Source: Bagarius yarrelli
Taxonomy: Eukaryota > Chordata > Actinopteri > Siluriformes > Sisoridae
Direction: 5' to 3'
Assembly (NCBI GenBank): GCA_005784505.1
Contig: VCAZ01000035.1
Location: forward strand, 595,501-659,500
DNA: 64,000 nucleotides
Both the position numbers and the translations under genes were made by a program. Positions within the stretch are counted from its first letter, which is position 1; every line of letters begins with the position of its first letter. Below the pieces are notes generated by a model. The model saw only the letters and a list, made by a program, of their open reading frames with translations. It had not been told where the DNA came from and did no database searches. Shown one piece after another: positions 13,291 through 24,508 of this stretch.

Positions 13291-13756
13291 ATTTACATTT
13301 CCAGCAATTGGCAGACGCCCTTATCCAGAGCGACTTACATTTATACATACATCTCATATATACAACTAAGCAATTGGGGGTTAAGAGCCTGGGTGGGGGC
13401 AGGGTGGCTCAAATGGTTAAGGTGCTGAGTTGTTAATCTGAAGACCAGAAACACCTGGGTTCAAGCCCCACCTCCGGCAAGTCAACCACTGTTGGGTCCT
13501 TGAGCAAGACCCTTAACCCCTCCTGCTCCAGGGGCGCTGTATCATAGCTGACCCTGCGCTCTGACCCCAACTTACTAAGATGGGATATGTGAAAAATGCA
13601 TTTCATTGGCTCTGTACACGTAACTTGCACAATGAATTGAATATACTTATACTATACTTGTTCAGGGGCCCAGCAGTGGTTACTTGATGGTGCTGGGAAA
13701 TCAAACCACAATCTTTCAATTAGTAGTCCAACACCTTAACTACTAGGCTACCACTA
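13291..13756 (-). mobile_element. Family-A SINE split by a family-B SINE
   Basis: The left part (13291-13390, atttacatttccagcaattg ... ttaagagcct) and the right part (13658-13756, ttgttcaggggcccagcag ... aggctaccacta) together make one antisense family-A copy. The family-B SINE lies between them. Confidence 0.85.
13391..13657 (+). mobile_element. tRNA-derived SINE (family B) with LINE-like tail
   Basis: It begins gggtgggggcagggtggctc, has a tRNA-like part aatggttaaggtgctgagtt with box B gggttcaagcccc, a body with gaccctgcgctctgacccca, and the tail atgcatttcattggctctgt. The tail matches the 3' end of the LINE at 57060-57100. Other copies are at 59211-59467 (+), 45141-45391 (-) and 24318-24508 (-). 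Confidence 0.85.
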
Positions 13757-15304
13757 TTAGTATGTCTTGGACTCTTTTTTTTCAGTGTCCTGTTTAGTAG
13801 TTCCACAATGCACATACAGGGCGTTTGATGTTGCGGGCAATTAACAACACAAAATAATTCCTAATATCTCACATTACATTATATAATAACAACCATATCA
13901 TATATCCTCACCAGCGAGGTTTTTTTAAGCTTATTAAAACAGTAGAATGCAGTAAGTCAGTAAAAAAGGAACAAACAGAACTGAGGAATGAAGTTGATGT
14001 GTAGTTTGTGTGAAAATATATGCTTTTTCATTGACATTTATGTAAAAACATATGCTTTTCTACAAAATAATTTAATTCAGTGCTTGAATATTATTCGATT
14101 AAATTTTGTTGGATGTACGAAACGAATTGTATTAATGTTACAAATTTTATTACAAAGAACTGATGCACATATTAGAATTAGGTGAAATGCGCGTTTCTAA
14201 AAATCCCTTTATTTGCAAAAAAAAAGCTTTTACACTCGCTTGAGTTGGTTTTTGACTTATGACGTAGCAAAATCCACGTGACCAGTCGGCCGTCTCTGCT
14301 TTATGGCATTATGCTTGCTTCGTTTTATTTACTGTTGGTTACTTGTTTAGCAATACCACCTTCAGCTGCTCGAACAACTTGCGTCTAAATCACTTTTTTT
14401 ACAAATCACAGTTTTAAAACCATTTAACAGCTTAACATTAGGCTGGAAATCTGGATTTTTGATTTTAACTGGGACAGCACAGATGGTGCAATGAGGGTTA
14501 TTGCATCAGGTTATTGAAATACACAGCGGAACTACCAAGACTCTTACTGTGGCACCGAGCAGGGTCTCAGTCCTTTATACTCCCTATTTGGCATGCAAAT
14601 GCAGGGTTAGTCATTGTCCTTAGCATGGATCAAAAGGACTCTTCTCTAATACTTCTAAGACCTTGTTAGTATGCATGGCAGAATAAACAACTATTAAGCA
14701 CTGATAGATTGCAGCATATCTAACATCTATTTGTCTGAGCAGTAACTGTTCGATGATGCAGCTCATAATGAAGACATGGGATTTCGCTTAAGTCTGAGTG
14801 CAATCTGACATGATTAGCTTCCCTGTATTTTAGATTTTTTCTTTTAAAATATATTTTTTTATTTCTTTTTGTTCTAATAGTAATAGTTGGTCTTGGTTGC
14901 TATGGTACATTCAGAGCAGTCCTTAAATATTAATTTTGTAGTAATGGCTATTTTCACGTGGTGAAGCACTGTGTCATTCATGATGCATGCATTCATTTAT
15001 GATGGTTTACTGTTGCATGACTAATGTACTATATTAATCTACCGTACAGTGCAATAAGGAGAAACAGGCATTCAGACAATTTGGTTTGTGTTATTTTCAT
15101 TCTGTATATCCATCTAAAATTTACACACAATATCTGTTAACTTTCCCTAAGAAATATGAAGGAAAAACTAGATGTTTATAAGCAAACACATATTTAAAAG
15201 AAATAATATTAACAGAAGGAAATGATTATGTCACCATGTTAAATATAGTCCAAAAAGTTAGCAAACCATTGGAAGTATGTAAAACAAAATACTAAAAGTT
15301 TTAA

Positions 15305-15780
15305 CTGTACTTACGAGTTTCCCAGCTAACAAGTTTTTTGAGATACGAGTCGCCTCTCTGCCGATTTTTTGCTTTGAGTTGCAAGCTAAAATTCGGTTTA
15401 CAAGCCAATTTTAGTCACCCACCGCTAGTTGGCGTAGCGAACGCCACAGTAAACGCCATAACATCCACCCAGCATCCCGTGTCTCACTCGATATCTAGTC
15501 AGACATGCGCGTTAGCAAGTGGAGTCGTCTGATCCCCAAGGTAAATGCTGTACATTATACTTAATAATACCAGTTTATTGCAGTACATCCTATTGTATTG
15601 TTTTAATACAATATTCGTTTTTTTTTTTAATTTAAAAACATGTGAAAGGAAAAAAATGTTAGTGTTTTTTTGGGGAACCGGAATGGATTAATGGCATTTT
15701 AATTCATTTTGATGAAAAAAAAAAATGAGTTGACATACAAGTAATTTGAGCGATGGGCTCCGTCACGGAACAAATTAAAG
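15305..15780. mobile_element. Probable mariner/Tigger-type MITE, decayed
   Basis: The left side has tacgagtttcccagctaac and gatacgagtcgcctctctg. The right side on the reverse strand reads ttaatttgttccgtgacgga and contains ccattaatccattccggttc. This combination is common in fish MITEs of the mariner/Tigger group. Boundaries are approximate and I could not find a clean TA duplication. Confidence 0.45.
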
Positions 15781-16236
15781 CAAAGTCAAGCCACCACCTC
15801 ATATATCTAGAGCGCAAATTGTATTAATATCTCAGCTCATTAAATCTGGGAAAAGAAAAGAACAACAGATCCACAATCCAGCAGTTACAGAATCATGGAA
15901 TGGCACTATAAGGTCATCATGTCATTCAAAGAAACTTTAATAGAAAGATAAAGCAGGACATATTGGAGATTTGTTTTTTACTGGTCAAGAGTTTGAGGAA
16001 AAAGGTTTTAACTAGACAATGGCTCCAATCATACAGCAAAAAGAACTAGAGCAGAACTTCCATGACTCGACCTCCTGACTTATAAAGCATTTTAAAATTG
16101 CAAGTCCATTAGAGAGACACTGGCAGTTTTGGAATATTAAAAAGCTGAACCATAATGCAGCAAAAAGGTCATTATTGTTTGGAAGCTGTTATGCCATCAA
16201 CAATTTGTGTTAATTTGTTATTTTGTTATTACCAAA

Positions 16237-16350
16237 TTTACATTTACAGCATTTGGCAGACGCTCCCATCCAGAGTGACTTACATTTATATCATTTATAC
16301 AACTGAGCAGTTGGGGGTTAGGAGCCCAGCAGTGGTAACTTGGTGGTGGA
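16237..16350 (-). mobile_element. tRNA-derived SINE (family A), 5' truncated
   Basis: Antisense copy containing tttacagcatttggcagacg and gcagttgggggttaggagcc. It stops after cttggtggtgg, so the tRNA-like head is missing. Confidence 0.8.
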
Positions 16351-19300
16351 AATATCTTGTCTCTGTTCTATAATATTTGAAATAATTTGTAGATATATCT
16401 ATTCCTACTTTTTGGAACGTAGAATTGCTCATGTTCTATTTAAGTAAATAGATTAGTTCAGGATAGAGGAAATATACGAGTTACAGTCTATACCGTAGAT
16501 ACAGTGAAAGTAACATAGAAGCAAATGTAAGTCTTCTCTGAGCATTTTTAAGGAGTTACGTAAATACTCAATGATTTTTTTGATTTGGTTTAGCTACTTT
16601 CCCTTTTTTACACGGAAATCTAAATAGACAAACTCCTGTTCTCTTGTTTTGTTCAATAAACTGTGGCTTTATATAAAAAAAAAAATAATAATTTTTTTTT
16701 ACCTCTTCTGTCCCTTCCCCTTCAAGTAAATTAGATTTCCACCTCGTCTGACCCTGCTTAATTTTACAATCTTGTATACATACAGAGATTGTTTATGCTT
16801 TCCCAGACTCCCAATAAGACACATCTACAGCATTATAATGATTGAAACTTGCAATCTCCTGAATTTAGGGTGCCGGGAACGTCATTGTCTATGCTTTGAT
16901 CTGCCAGAGCTGTACAATAAAAATGACAGAGGCTAACACGCTAGACAAACTCATCAATAACGCGAGTATCGGAAGCGGTGTTAGAATTAAGGATGGTGTC
17001 CAGACTGATAACTATTACAGATAATATCTTTACTCCCTCCAGGGCAGGCTTGTCAGTTGTTGGAGAACCTTTCAGTAAAGATGATAAGAAGGCGTGCGAG
17101 AAGAAGTTATTTCTGCTGACAGCTATCAGAGAATATAACTGTACCTACAGTAAGCCTGACAAGGTCAATATCGGAAACAGCGGGTTTGCAGACTGTTTAG
17201 GGTGGATACCTGGAACACATCAACATGTTTATGAGCCATAATCTAATGCCATTCCATTTTATTTTTCACATATTTTAATTCAGTCCATTAAAAGCAGTAG
17301 GATCTAAAAGTAGGATATTTTAGGAAAGAATAAAGGCTTCAGAATCCATATTATTTTTCTAATTATTTAGATTTAACATTCAGTTTTAAGATAGTGAAAA
17401 TGGCTAATATTTTGAAATCTAAACAGGCTTAACCTTGTTAAGGTTTCATTCTTATTTTTGCACTCTCTTGAACATATATTTGTGGTTCTCCATGCTGGCT
17501 TTTCCCACTGACTGAAACATTTCAGGAATTCAAGTTAATTGTTGACTCACACTCAAGCCGAAGCTTGGCGTGTTTTTGAAGGGTTTCGGATGTGAGTAAG
17601 CAGATAGGCAACCATTTTAACGAGAATTTCAGCACTGGGAGAGATACAGGCAGGTGTGAATTCTATAAATGTTGAGTAGTACATACTCCAGACTGTTTTT
17701 TTTTTTTTTTTTTTTTGTGCAGACTGACACTAGATTTAAATGACAAATTATTACTTATTGAGATCTAGATAAATGGTGTTAATTGTATTAAAATGGATGC
17801 TCAGGATAAGCATGTTGTGAATACGATTTCTTTAAGGAACAGCAGGCAGTCGTTATAATTAGTGCAGCAACTGTAAAGCAAAAGTGAGACTTGTTTTGAT
17901 ATCCCAAAGGGATACGGGAATGTAAGAATATTCACAATTGCGTAGGATAAGTTGCTGAAAAATCCAGGGCATTTGAAAAATAAAGCATCTCTTATATGTA
18001 AAGCTAATATGCCATGTTATTTGTTTCTTATAATTAGCAGTAAATCAACAGACGTCCCTAACTGACACATTTAGCTGTGAGTGAAGAGTAATTCCAAAGT
18101 GTTGCTTGCTTTGAGTCAGGTAAAGTGAGAACAGATGCTGTACAAAATCATTCACTCTAACTTCTTATAGTTCTCTTATAGCAGCACATGGGGATTAATG
18201 ACTCCCTCTCTTCTGCTCCAAACCAATGGTCCATAATGAGGCAATGATTACAAGAATGAGGCATATTTTTGTGCCTATTCAAGCTCTATATTAAAGCTGT
18301 TGTCTTGAGCGTTCTAGTAGCTGCTGCAAATTTCCATCCACTGACTGAAACGATCTTTCCAAAATGATTACGGATATTTGACATTTGTAAAACAGCAAGA
18401 AAATTGAGCGAAAGAAACAAGTTGGTAGCATTTTGAATGAAAAAAACAAAACAAAACACTGACCTGATTATCCTAATATCCCTTGGCCATGCTGTCAGAT
18501 TTTTTATTCCAATATTCCTTGGAACCAGAAATATTAAATTCAATATGAATCAACTGTTAAATTAATTTATTTCCTAATTCATTAACTTCCTTCCAGCAAA
18601 TTATTCTTTTTTTTTTTTTACCCCTTCGGCTGCAATTTTCTTCACAATGCTGAAAGATGACCTTTTAAAAAGCATCTTCTTAAATATGTAGGTGGTTTAA
18701 CAAATAAAACCAAAACAAGACAACAATAACGCTCGAGGGGTGACTTAAACCTTTATACGGTAGGAAATTCTGTAAATACCATAGGCCTTACATCTGTCGA
18801 AAGGGTGTTTCTTTTCTCAGCTGTGTATTAAAATATTCATATCACCAGGTAATTTTCTGATTACAGTGTCAAGGTTTCCTTTATTCGGCTGAGCTACTAG
18901 CTTGAGGCTTAAGAATACAGTGGATATGATTCTCGTTGTTTAGTCACCTGTTCTGCTTTTATAAACTGCCCTTGATCTTGAAAAGATTTAATGAACCTAC
19001 AAAAAAGATACCCTCTCATGATCAAGGGTGTGATGTGTTGACAGAGAAGAAAGAAAAATGGCCTTTCTGATAGCTCTGCACCTAGATACCACGCGTTTTT
19101 ATATCGCGCTGCGGTGGTAGCCATGAATGTGTAAATAAATCTTAAGGGACAAGATGTGTTTATATTGGATCCCTTTCGCCTTGGAATAATCCCACTACCA
19201 TGAGCAACCACTTAATCACTTGATAATCACAGCTTGAACTTTTTCTTCACAGAAGGTTCTAGTAAAAAGAAAATATATATATACCATTGTATGTTAGGAT

Positions 19301-19372
19301 TTACATAACATGGTTAATAACAGGTGTCAGGATACAAACAAGGTACAAACCATACTTCCTGGGAAAAGGGAA

Positions 19373-19414
19373 AGTGTGTGTGTGTGCATGTTTATGTGTG
19401 TGTGTGTGTGTGTG
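19373..19414. repeat. (GT)n microsatellite, interrupted
   Basis: GT dinucleotides interrupted by catgttta. Confidence 0.9.
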
Positions 19415-19489
19415 AGGGTGATGACACCAGAGACCAGCGCAGAGCCAAACAAACTCCTCCCACTGCATCAGCTTGCATCGGCTGAGCTT

Positions 19490-19536
19490 GTTGCTATGGT
19501 GACGTGTCTCAGCAGTGAGCTGTGCTTGTTATAAAA
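19490..19536 (+). promoter_or_regulatory. RFX X-box with CRE-like core and TATA-like box
   Basis: The reverse complement of 19490-19503 is GTCACCATAGCAAC, a perfect match to the RFX X-box consensus GTNRCC-N2-RGYAAC. It runs directly into TGACGTG, a CRE-like half site, and ttataaaa follows at 19529-19536. The surroundings (19430-19650) are richer in GC than the rest of the intron. Whether it acts as enhancer or promoter is unknown; single motifs occur by chance. Confidence 0.35.
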
Positions 19537-20028
19537 CTCATAAGAGTTCGCAACGACCCTGAAAATGAGCCAGTCATGTAGTCAAAATAGCCTCACTAAA
19601 GGCAGCCTCACCGCCTCCTCCCTCCTCAACCTCTAAACAGAATCACTTCTGATAGGATGAGCTAATATCTACATTTGCATAACCCGAACAACCGCCTCTG
19701 GATTGAGTGTCAGCATCAAAAAGCCCTTGCAGTCAAACCAGAATAAGTTTGGATTAAATCACAGGTCGACATAACAAAGAACAATTAGCTTCATGTGCTA
19801 GACTGAATGAGATTTAATTGCATAATTGCATGTTGCAGGCAAAACCTGTCTGTTAGGTAGGAACATGTACGTAATTGTATTGACGGGGGGAAAAAAAGGT
19901 TTCATTCAGTGATTAAATACAGGGATGTTAATTGCTTGTTTTGTGTTGCTGAGTTTTTTTTTGCTGTTTTATCCTAATATCAAAACTAATATGTTGAACT
20001 AATATTGAACACAGTTTCTGCAGCTGTA

Positions 20029-20348
20029 TCCATCCATCCATCCATCCATCCATATCGCGATTGTCTATATCTGCCTTTTTCTACTCGGGGGTCATGGGGA
20101 TCTGCTGTAGTCTATCCGAGCTGTCACTGGATAAAAGGCAGGGGTACACCCTGGACAGGTACACCCTGGACAGGTCTATTGCAGGGCCATTTAGGCACAT
20201 GTATGTAAAGACCAATCCACCTAACATACATGTTTTTGGACTGTGGGAGGAGACCCACACAAGCACAGGTAGAACATGCAAACGCCACATAGAAAGACCC
20301 TCCCAGGGATAGAAACCCTACTTGCTGTGAGGCAACAGTGCTAACTGT
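20029..20348 (-). mobile_element. Mermaid-like SINE, antisense copy
   Basis: A (CATC)n tail is followed by tcggggtcat-type sequence (gggggtcatggggatctg), ggggtacaccctggacaggt (with the last part duplicated), acatacatgtttttggactg, aacatgcaaacgccacat and gctgtgaggcaacagtgcta. This is the antisense of a common fish SINE with tRNA-like head. Confidence 0.75.
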
Positions 20349-20380
20349 GTAATAATAAAATAAAAAAATAAAGTTGCCTA

Positions 20381-20710
20381 TAAAGGGCAGGTTCGAATCC
20401 CAGGCAGGGGCTTTTCTGTGTGGAGTGTGCATCTTATCCCTGTGCTTGCATGGGTTTACTTTGGGTACTCCTGTTTCCTCCCACGGTTCAAAAAACATGT
20501 ATGTTAGGTTGGTTGGTGATTCTAAATTGCCCATAGGAGTCAGTGTAAGTGTGTGTGTGGCCCTGTGATGGACTGGTGACCTGTCCAGGGTGTACCCCTC
20601 CTGCCATTCGACAGCTGGGATAGACTCCAGCAGATCCCTGTGACCTTAAATCAGGGAATAAGCCGATATAGAAGATGAATGAATGAAAAATGAAATGAAT
20701 GAATAAATGA
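20381..20710 (+). mobile_element. Mermaid-like SINE, sense copy
   Basis: Box-B-like ggttcgaatccc, gtgtggagtgtgcatcttat, cctgtttcctcccacggttc, cctgtccagggtgtacccct and an A+T-rich (GAATGA)n tail. It faces the antisense copy at 20029-20348, head to head. Confidence 0.75.
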
Positions 20711-21726
20711 CAAAATAAAATAATAAATTGAACCCAAATATATATCGAGCAAGGAATTAAGGAAAAATGCAACAGCAAGCTGACCTTAAGTATTTAGGGC
20801 TTTTAAGAGAACTTAAACAAATTATCAACACTGTAAAAACAAACTTTCAAAAAAAATCCTTGACTCAATTGAACAAAAAAAAAAAAAAAAAATCCACGAT
20901 TTACAAATGGAAACTGAGACCCACTGAATTGTGAACCAAATGAATTCACTTTAAGCTGAAAGATTCAAAACTTTAAATGAACATATTTTGTATTTGTAAT
21001 ATATTTATTATGATACTGATAATTGCTTTTACTGAATTTAAGCATAGAAATGTCTCGTTTTAATTAATATAAAGTATTTCATTAATATAAAGATCATGAA
21101 GTTAATAAAATAAAAGCCTGAAAGAAGAGAATGTGTGATTTTATTTGATAATACAGTAAAGAATTTGCTTGCTAAGTTATTATTATTATTATTAGAGCAT
21201 CATTGGAGCTTAAGCTACAGGGTACTGGGTATTCCACATTTTACAATATATCTATATTATTGAATAAAAAGACTAAAAATAAAGCAGAAACTGGAAATGT
21301 TATTCATAGCCTTCCAGACAATGTCCCACGGTCCATCAGGCATAGATAACCAGGAAAATAACCTTTTGTTATTTTCATCCATTTGCTAATGCCTCTTTAC
21401 ACAAAGCATGACCTCAGTGTCATTGGTTAGAAGCCATTTATGAGTCCCTGGTCAGCTTTTTGGCTTTTATAACCTCTACCCTTTGATTGCCTCTTAAATT
21501 TGCAGACTGCGACATGCTCAAGTTGTCGATATTGAGTTGGTGAAGCAGTTTCGTCCCTCACAGCTGTGGTCCTTTTCTCTCAGTACTTCTTGGCAGTGAT
21601 GGAGCCTCTCGCTGGCTTCCTGTTGCATAAAGCCTGCCTGGCTTTTTTTAACTCCTTTTGTAGCACCAGGACCAGGGTTGTTGAAAGAGACAGCTATATA
21701 TACATACATACAATCATACATTTATA

Positions 21727-21731
21727 CAGAC

Positions 21732-21782
<51 letters not shown>

Positions 21783-21799
21783 CGGATGGAAAGACAGAC

Positions 21800-21854
<55 letters not shown>

Positions 21855-21898
21855 AAGACGAAGAAGGACAGACGGACAGACAGGACAGAAAAGAAGAC

Positions 21899-21945
<47 letters not shown>

Positions 21946-21978
21946 CGGACAGACGGACAGACAGAAAGAAAGACAGAC

Positions 21979-22069
<91 letters not shown>

Positions 22070-22155
22070 CGGACGGAAAGACAGATAGACAGACAGACAG
22101 ATAGATAGAAAGACGGACAGACGGGGTGGACAGACGGACAGACAGACAGAAAGAA

Positions 22156-22190
<35 letters not shown>

Positions 22191-22216
22191 TAGATAGATA
22201 GATAGATAGATAGATA
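21727..22216. repeat. (GATA)n / (GACA)n / (GACG)n tetranucleotide array
   Basis: About 490 bp of GATA blocks alternating with shorter GACA, GACG and AAAG blocks. It gives false YLSIYLS reading frames on the minus strand. Confidence 0.97.
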
Positions 22217-22432
22217 AAAGCTCACCCATGCAACTGCACATGTACTGACATCTGTGAGCTCATGTATGTAAAAGGCTTTTCTTTATTCTCTAACACAGAA
22301 TATGACACAGTTTGAGACGATGCAGTTGGTTTATTTTATGTGTTTTGAAGCCCATGTTAGCCTTTAAAATCCCTGGTTGGGACCTGTTGTATGAGAGAAG
22401 AGAGGAAGATTTCAAATACATTATAATGTTGT

Positions 22433-22620
22433 GGGGAAGTGGTGGCTCACGGTTAAGGTGTTGGATTACCAACCCGAAGGCTGTGGGTTTGATTCCCAGC
22501 TCCGGCAAGCCACCACTGCTGGACCCCTGAGCAAGGCCCTTAACCCCCAGTTGTATAACAAGGAATATTGTAAGTCACTCTGGATAAGGGCGTCTGCCAA
22601 ATACTGCAAATGTAAATGTT
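22433..22620 (+). mobile_element. tRNA-derived SINE (family A)
   Basis: Nearly complete sense copy: ggggaagtggtggctcacgg, gtgggtttgattcccagctc, gcaaggcccttaaccccc and tail ctggataagggcgtctgcca. Confidence 0.9.
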
Positions 22621-22670
22621 ATAAACATCTCCTCAATTTGTTTTTAGAAATAGTTCAATCAATTCATAAG

Positions 22671-22850
22671 GGAAAGTGGTAGCTTAGTGGTTATAGTGTT
22701 AAATTGATCTAAGGCATACCACAAGTTGAACTAAGGTAAAGGCTAATGGGAAGATCATGGGTTGAATTCCCTGCACCACAAGCTACCACCCCGAGTAAAA
22801 CCCTTAATCCGCGACTGCTCAGCTGGAAATAACAGTGTCTGCTGAACACC
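22671..22850 (+). mobile_element. Divergent SINE (family A-like) next to the LRR exon
   Basis: The head ggaaagtggtagcttagtgg and the later parts gggttgaattccctgcacc, aagctaccacc and cttaatccgcgactgctcag match family A, but about 50 bp are inserted or rearranged and the usual tail is decayed. It ends about 32 nt before the ntrk3 LRR exon. Confidence 0.65.
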
Positions 22851-22882
22851 AGAAATCTAACATTGCTTGTCATTTCTTACAG

Positions 22883-22951
22883 AAATCTTTCGAAGAACCC
22901 ACTTACCACTCTCTCCTGGCAGCTTTTCAAGAACCTTCAGCTGGTGGAACT
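22883..22951 (+). CDS. ntrk3: ntrk3 exon: leucine-rich repeat (69 nt)
   Basis: This 69-nt exon follows the acceptor ttcttacag and ends at the strong donor gtaagt. It starts and ends in phase 2 and reads (I)NLSKNPLTTLSWQLF followed by KNLQLVEL. That matches the LRR of TrkC, where the human residues are NLSSNRLTTLSWQLF and TLSLREL. Single LRRs encoded by exons of this size are typical of Trk genes. The split leucine codon CT|G continues exactly into the next exon at 28280. A divergent SINE ends about 32 nt before the exon, and a branchpoint-like ctaac lies between them. The reading frame that is open for longest here is a different one; it is a shadow. Confidence 0.93.
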
Positions 22952-24120
22952 GTAAGTTTTTTAAGACTTATTATTATTATATTGTTTTTAAGAATGTTAC
23001 TATAAAACATTTTATTATAAAACAGTTGGCAGGGTTTGCAGCGATTAACAAGTTTGACTTCACAGTCACCATGAAGTCCCTGAAAAATTCTGCGATTTGG
23101 TCAGGATGTGTGAACCTGTGATGTGTCATATCTTTTGCAGCACATTTGAGACAGATATCAGAGGTCAGGATGCTCAGCAGGCCATGTCTCGCATATCACT
23201 GTGATTGTTTAGGGTTTGATTAATGGTACTTTTACTAATTAAAGTTGCTTGATCAGACAGCAGCGTCCATATGTCTCAATAAAAGTCATCCATTAACTAA
23301 TGGCACTGGGCAGAATTGCATTATTTTTTACTGCAAATTTACCCCACAGCTTTTTTTTTTTGCCAAAGCAGACGTTGCTTCAGTCTGTCATTAATTTTGG
23401 ATTATTTTCTTTTGTCATATAGCAGTGGCCATTTTACTTGTTAATTAAGGACAATTGAAGCCGAATCATTACAACACAGAGATAATTTGCTGGTTGTACA
23501 AGCACCATCAGCACTATAACCCACACATATAAATGTGTATTTGTGTCAAATCTTGGAACTTCACCACACAGCCGTTAGCACGCAAAGCATTTGAACTACT
23601 TAATTAAGACATGACAGTGAAATGTATTGGTTTTGTCTTCTGAGAGCCTGACCTCATTTGCTTGTTTGTCATGAATATTTGTGCACTCTGTGGTTAAATA
23701 AAGCGTGCAGTTTGTTCGTTGATCATTGAGGGAGGCGCTGTCATTGTGCCATGCCGGAATTAGTAAGACAATACGGCTCCTAGTGAATTAACATTCCCAT
23801 GCCAGCCACTCACAACATGATGATTACCAAAGCTCTTATTAGTAATCAGGTTCATAACAAGAATCGGAATTTTAGCAAGATCCACAATGCAAAAACGTGA
23901 CATACTTCATGTTTATCGTACTGCAGTGCCAGACGTGTATGACGCCAATTACTAGTTTCTAATTAGGCGTCACACTTCCATTTAGGCCTGTGCTGGTAAC
24001 AGAATCTTATCAGGGTGACACTTATGGAAGAGAGTTTATAAAAGTGACTAAATGCAAAAAAAAGTACCCATGATTTGTTTAATGTTTCATTTTTTTATGC
24101 TCTTACATGCGCTAGATGTA

Positions 24121-24250
24121 CGAAAGTATGGGACACCTGACCATTATATCTATATAATCCTTCTGGCTGTGAGGATTTGCTTATTCGGCCACAAAAGTAG
24201 TCGGTATTCCAATGTAGTCAGTATTCCAGTTCATCCCAAAGGTGTTTAGT
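24121..24250. mobile_element. Tc1-like transposon fragment
   Basis: It has the terminal motif acgaaagtatgggacacctg (fish Tc1-like ends often read aaagtattgggacacctg) and further in ccagttcatcccaaaggtgt, which corresponds to ccagtttatcacaaaggagt at 42910. Confidence 0.5.
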
Positions 24251-24317
24251 GTAAATGTAAATATCTTGTTACATATACTCACGTATACAGCACAGTAAAA
24301 GTTGTTTCTTAGAAAAT

Positions 24318-24508
24318 TGGGTTCAGAGTGCAGGATCAGATATGATACAGCGCCCCTGGAGCAGAAAGCGTTAAGGGTTTTGCTTAGAAAGGGTTAAGGG
24401 TTTTGCAGAAGAACCCAACAGTGGCTGGCTGGTGTTGATGGGGTTGAACCCAGGTCCTCCTGGTCTTCTAATTAACAACTCCTTAACTATTCGCGCCAAC
24501 ACTGCCCA
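24318..24508 (-). mobile_element. Family-B SINE remnant
   Basis: Antisense: tatgatacagcgcccctgga, aagggttttgctta, acccaacagtggctgg and gaacccaggtcctcctggtc. An internal segment (gttaagggttttgc) is duplicated. Confidence 0.7.

Noticed and set aside
13433..13630. 65-codon minus-strand frame, repeated as an 84-codon frame at 59250-59504
   Set aside because: The near-identity comes from the shared family-B SINE, not from a gene family.
16890..17041. Possible upstream ntrk3 LRR exon (DLPELYN and RLITITDN strings)
   Set aside because: Weak similarity to human MELYTGLQKLTI, but no acceptor and donor in phase 2 and no LRR ending in the expected NPHLRY-like segment.
20061..20568. Several frames of 64-136 codons in 20005-20778
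   Set aside because: They are translations of the two mermaid-like SINEs on either strand.
21714..22241. Long minus-strand open frames with YLSIYLS repeats
   Set aside because: They are translations of the (GATA)n array, with no start context, splice sites or non-repeat domain.
22867..23121. 84-residue frame over the LRR exon
   Set aside because: Wrong frame. The LRR reading lies in another frame and ends at the donor at 22952.
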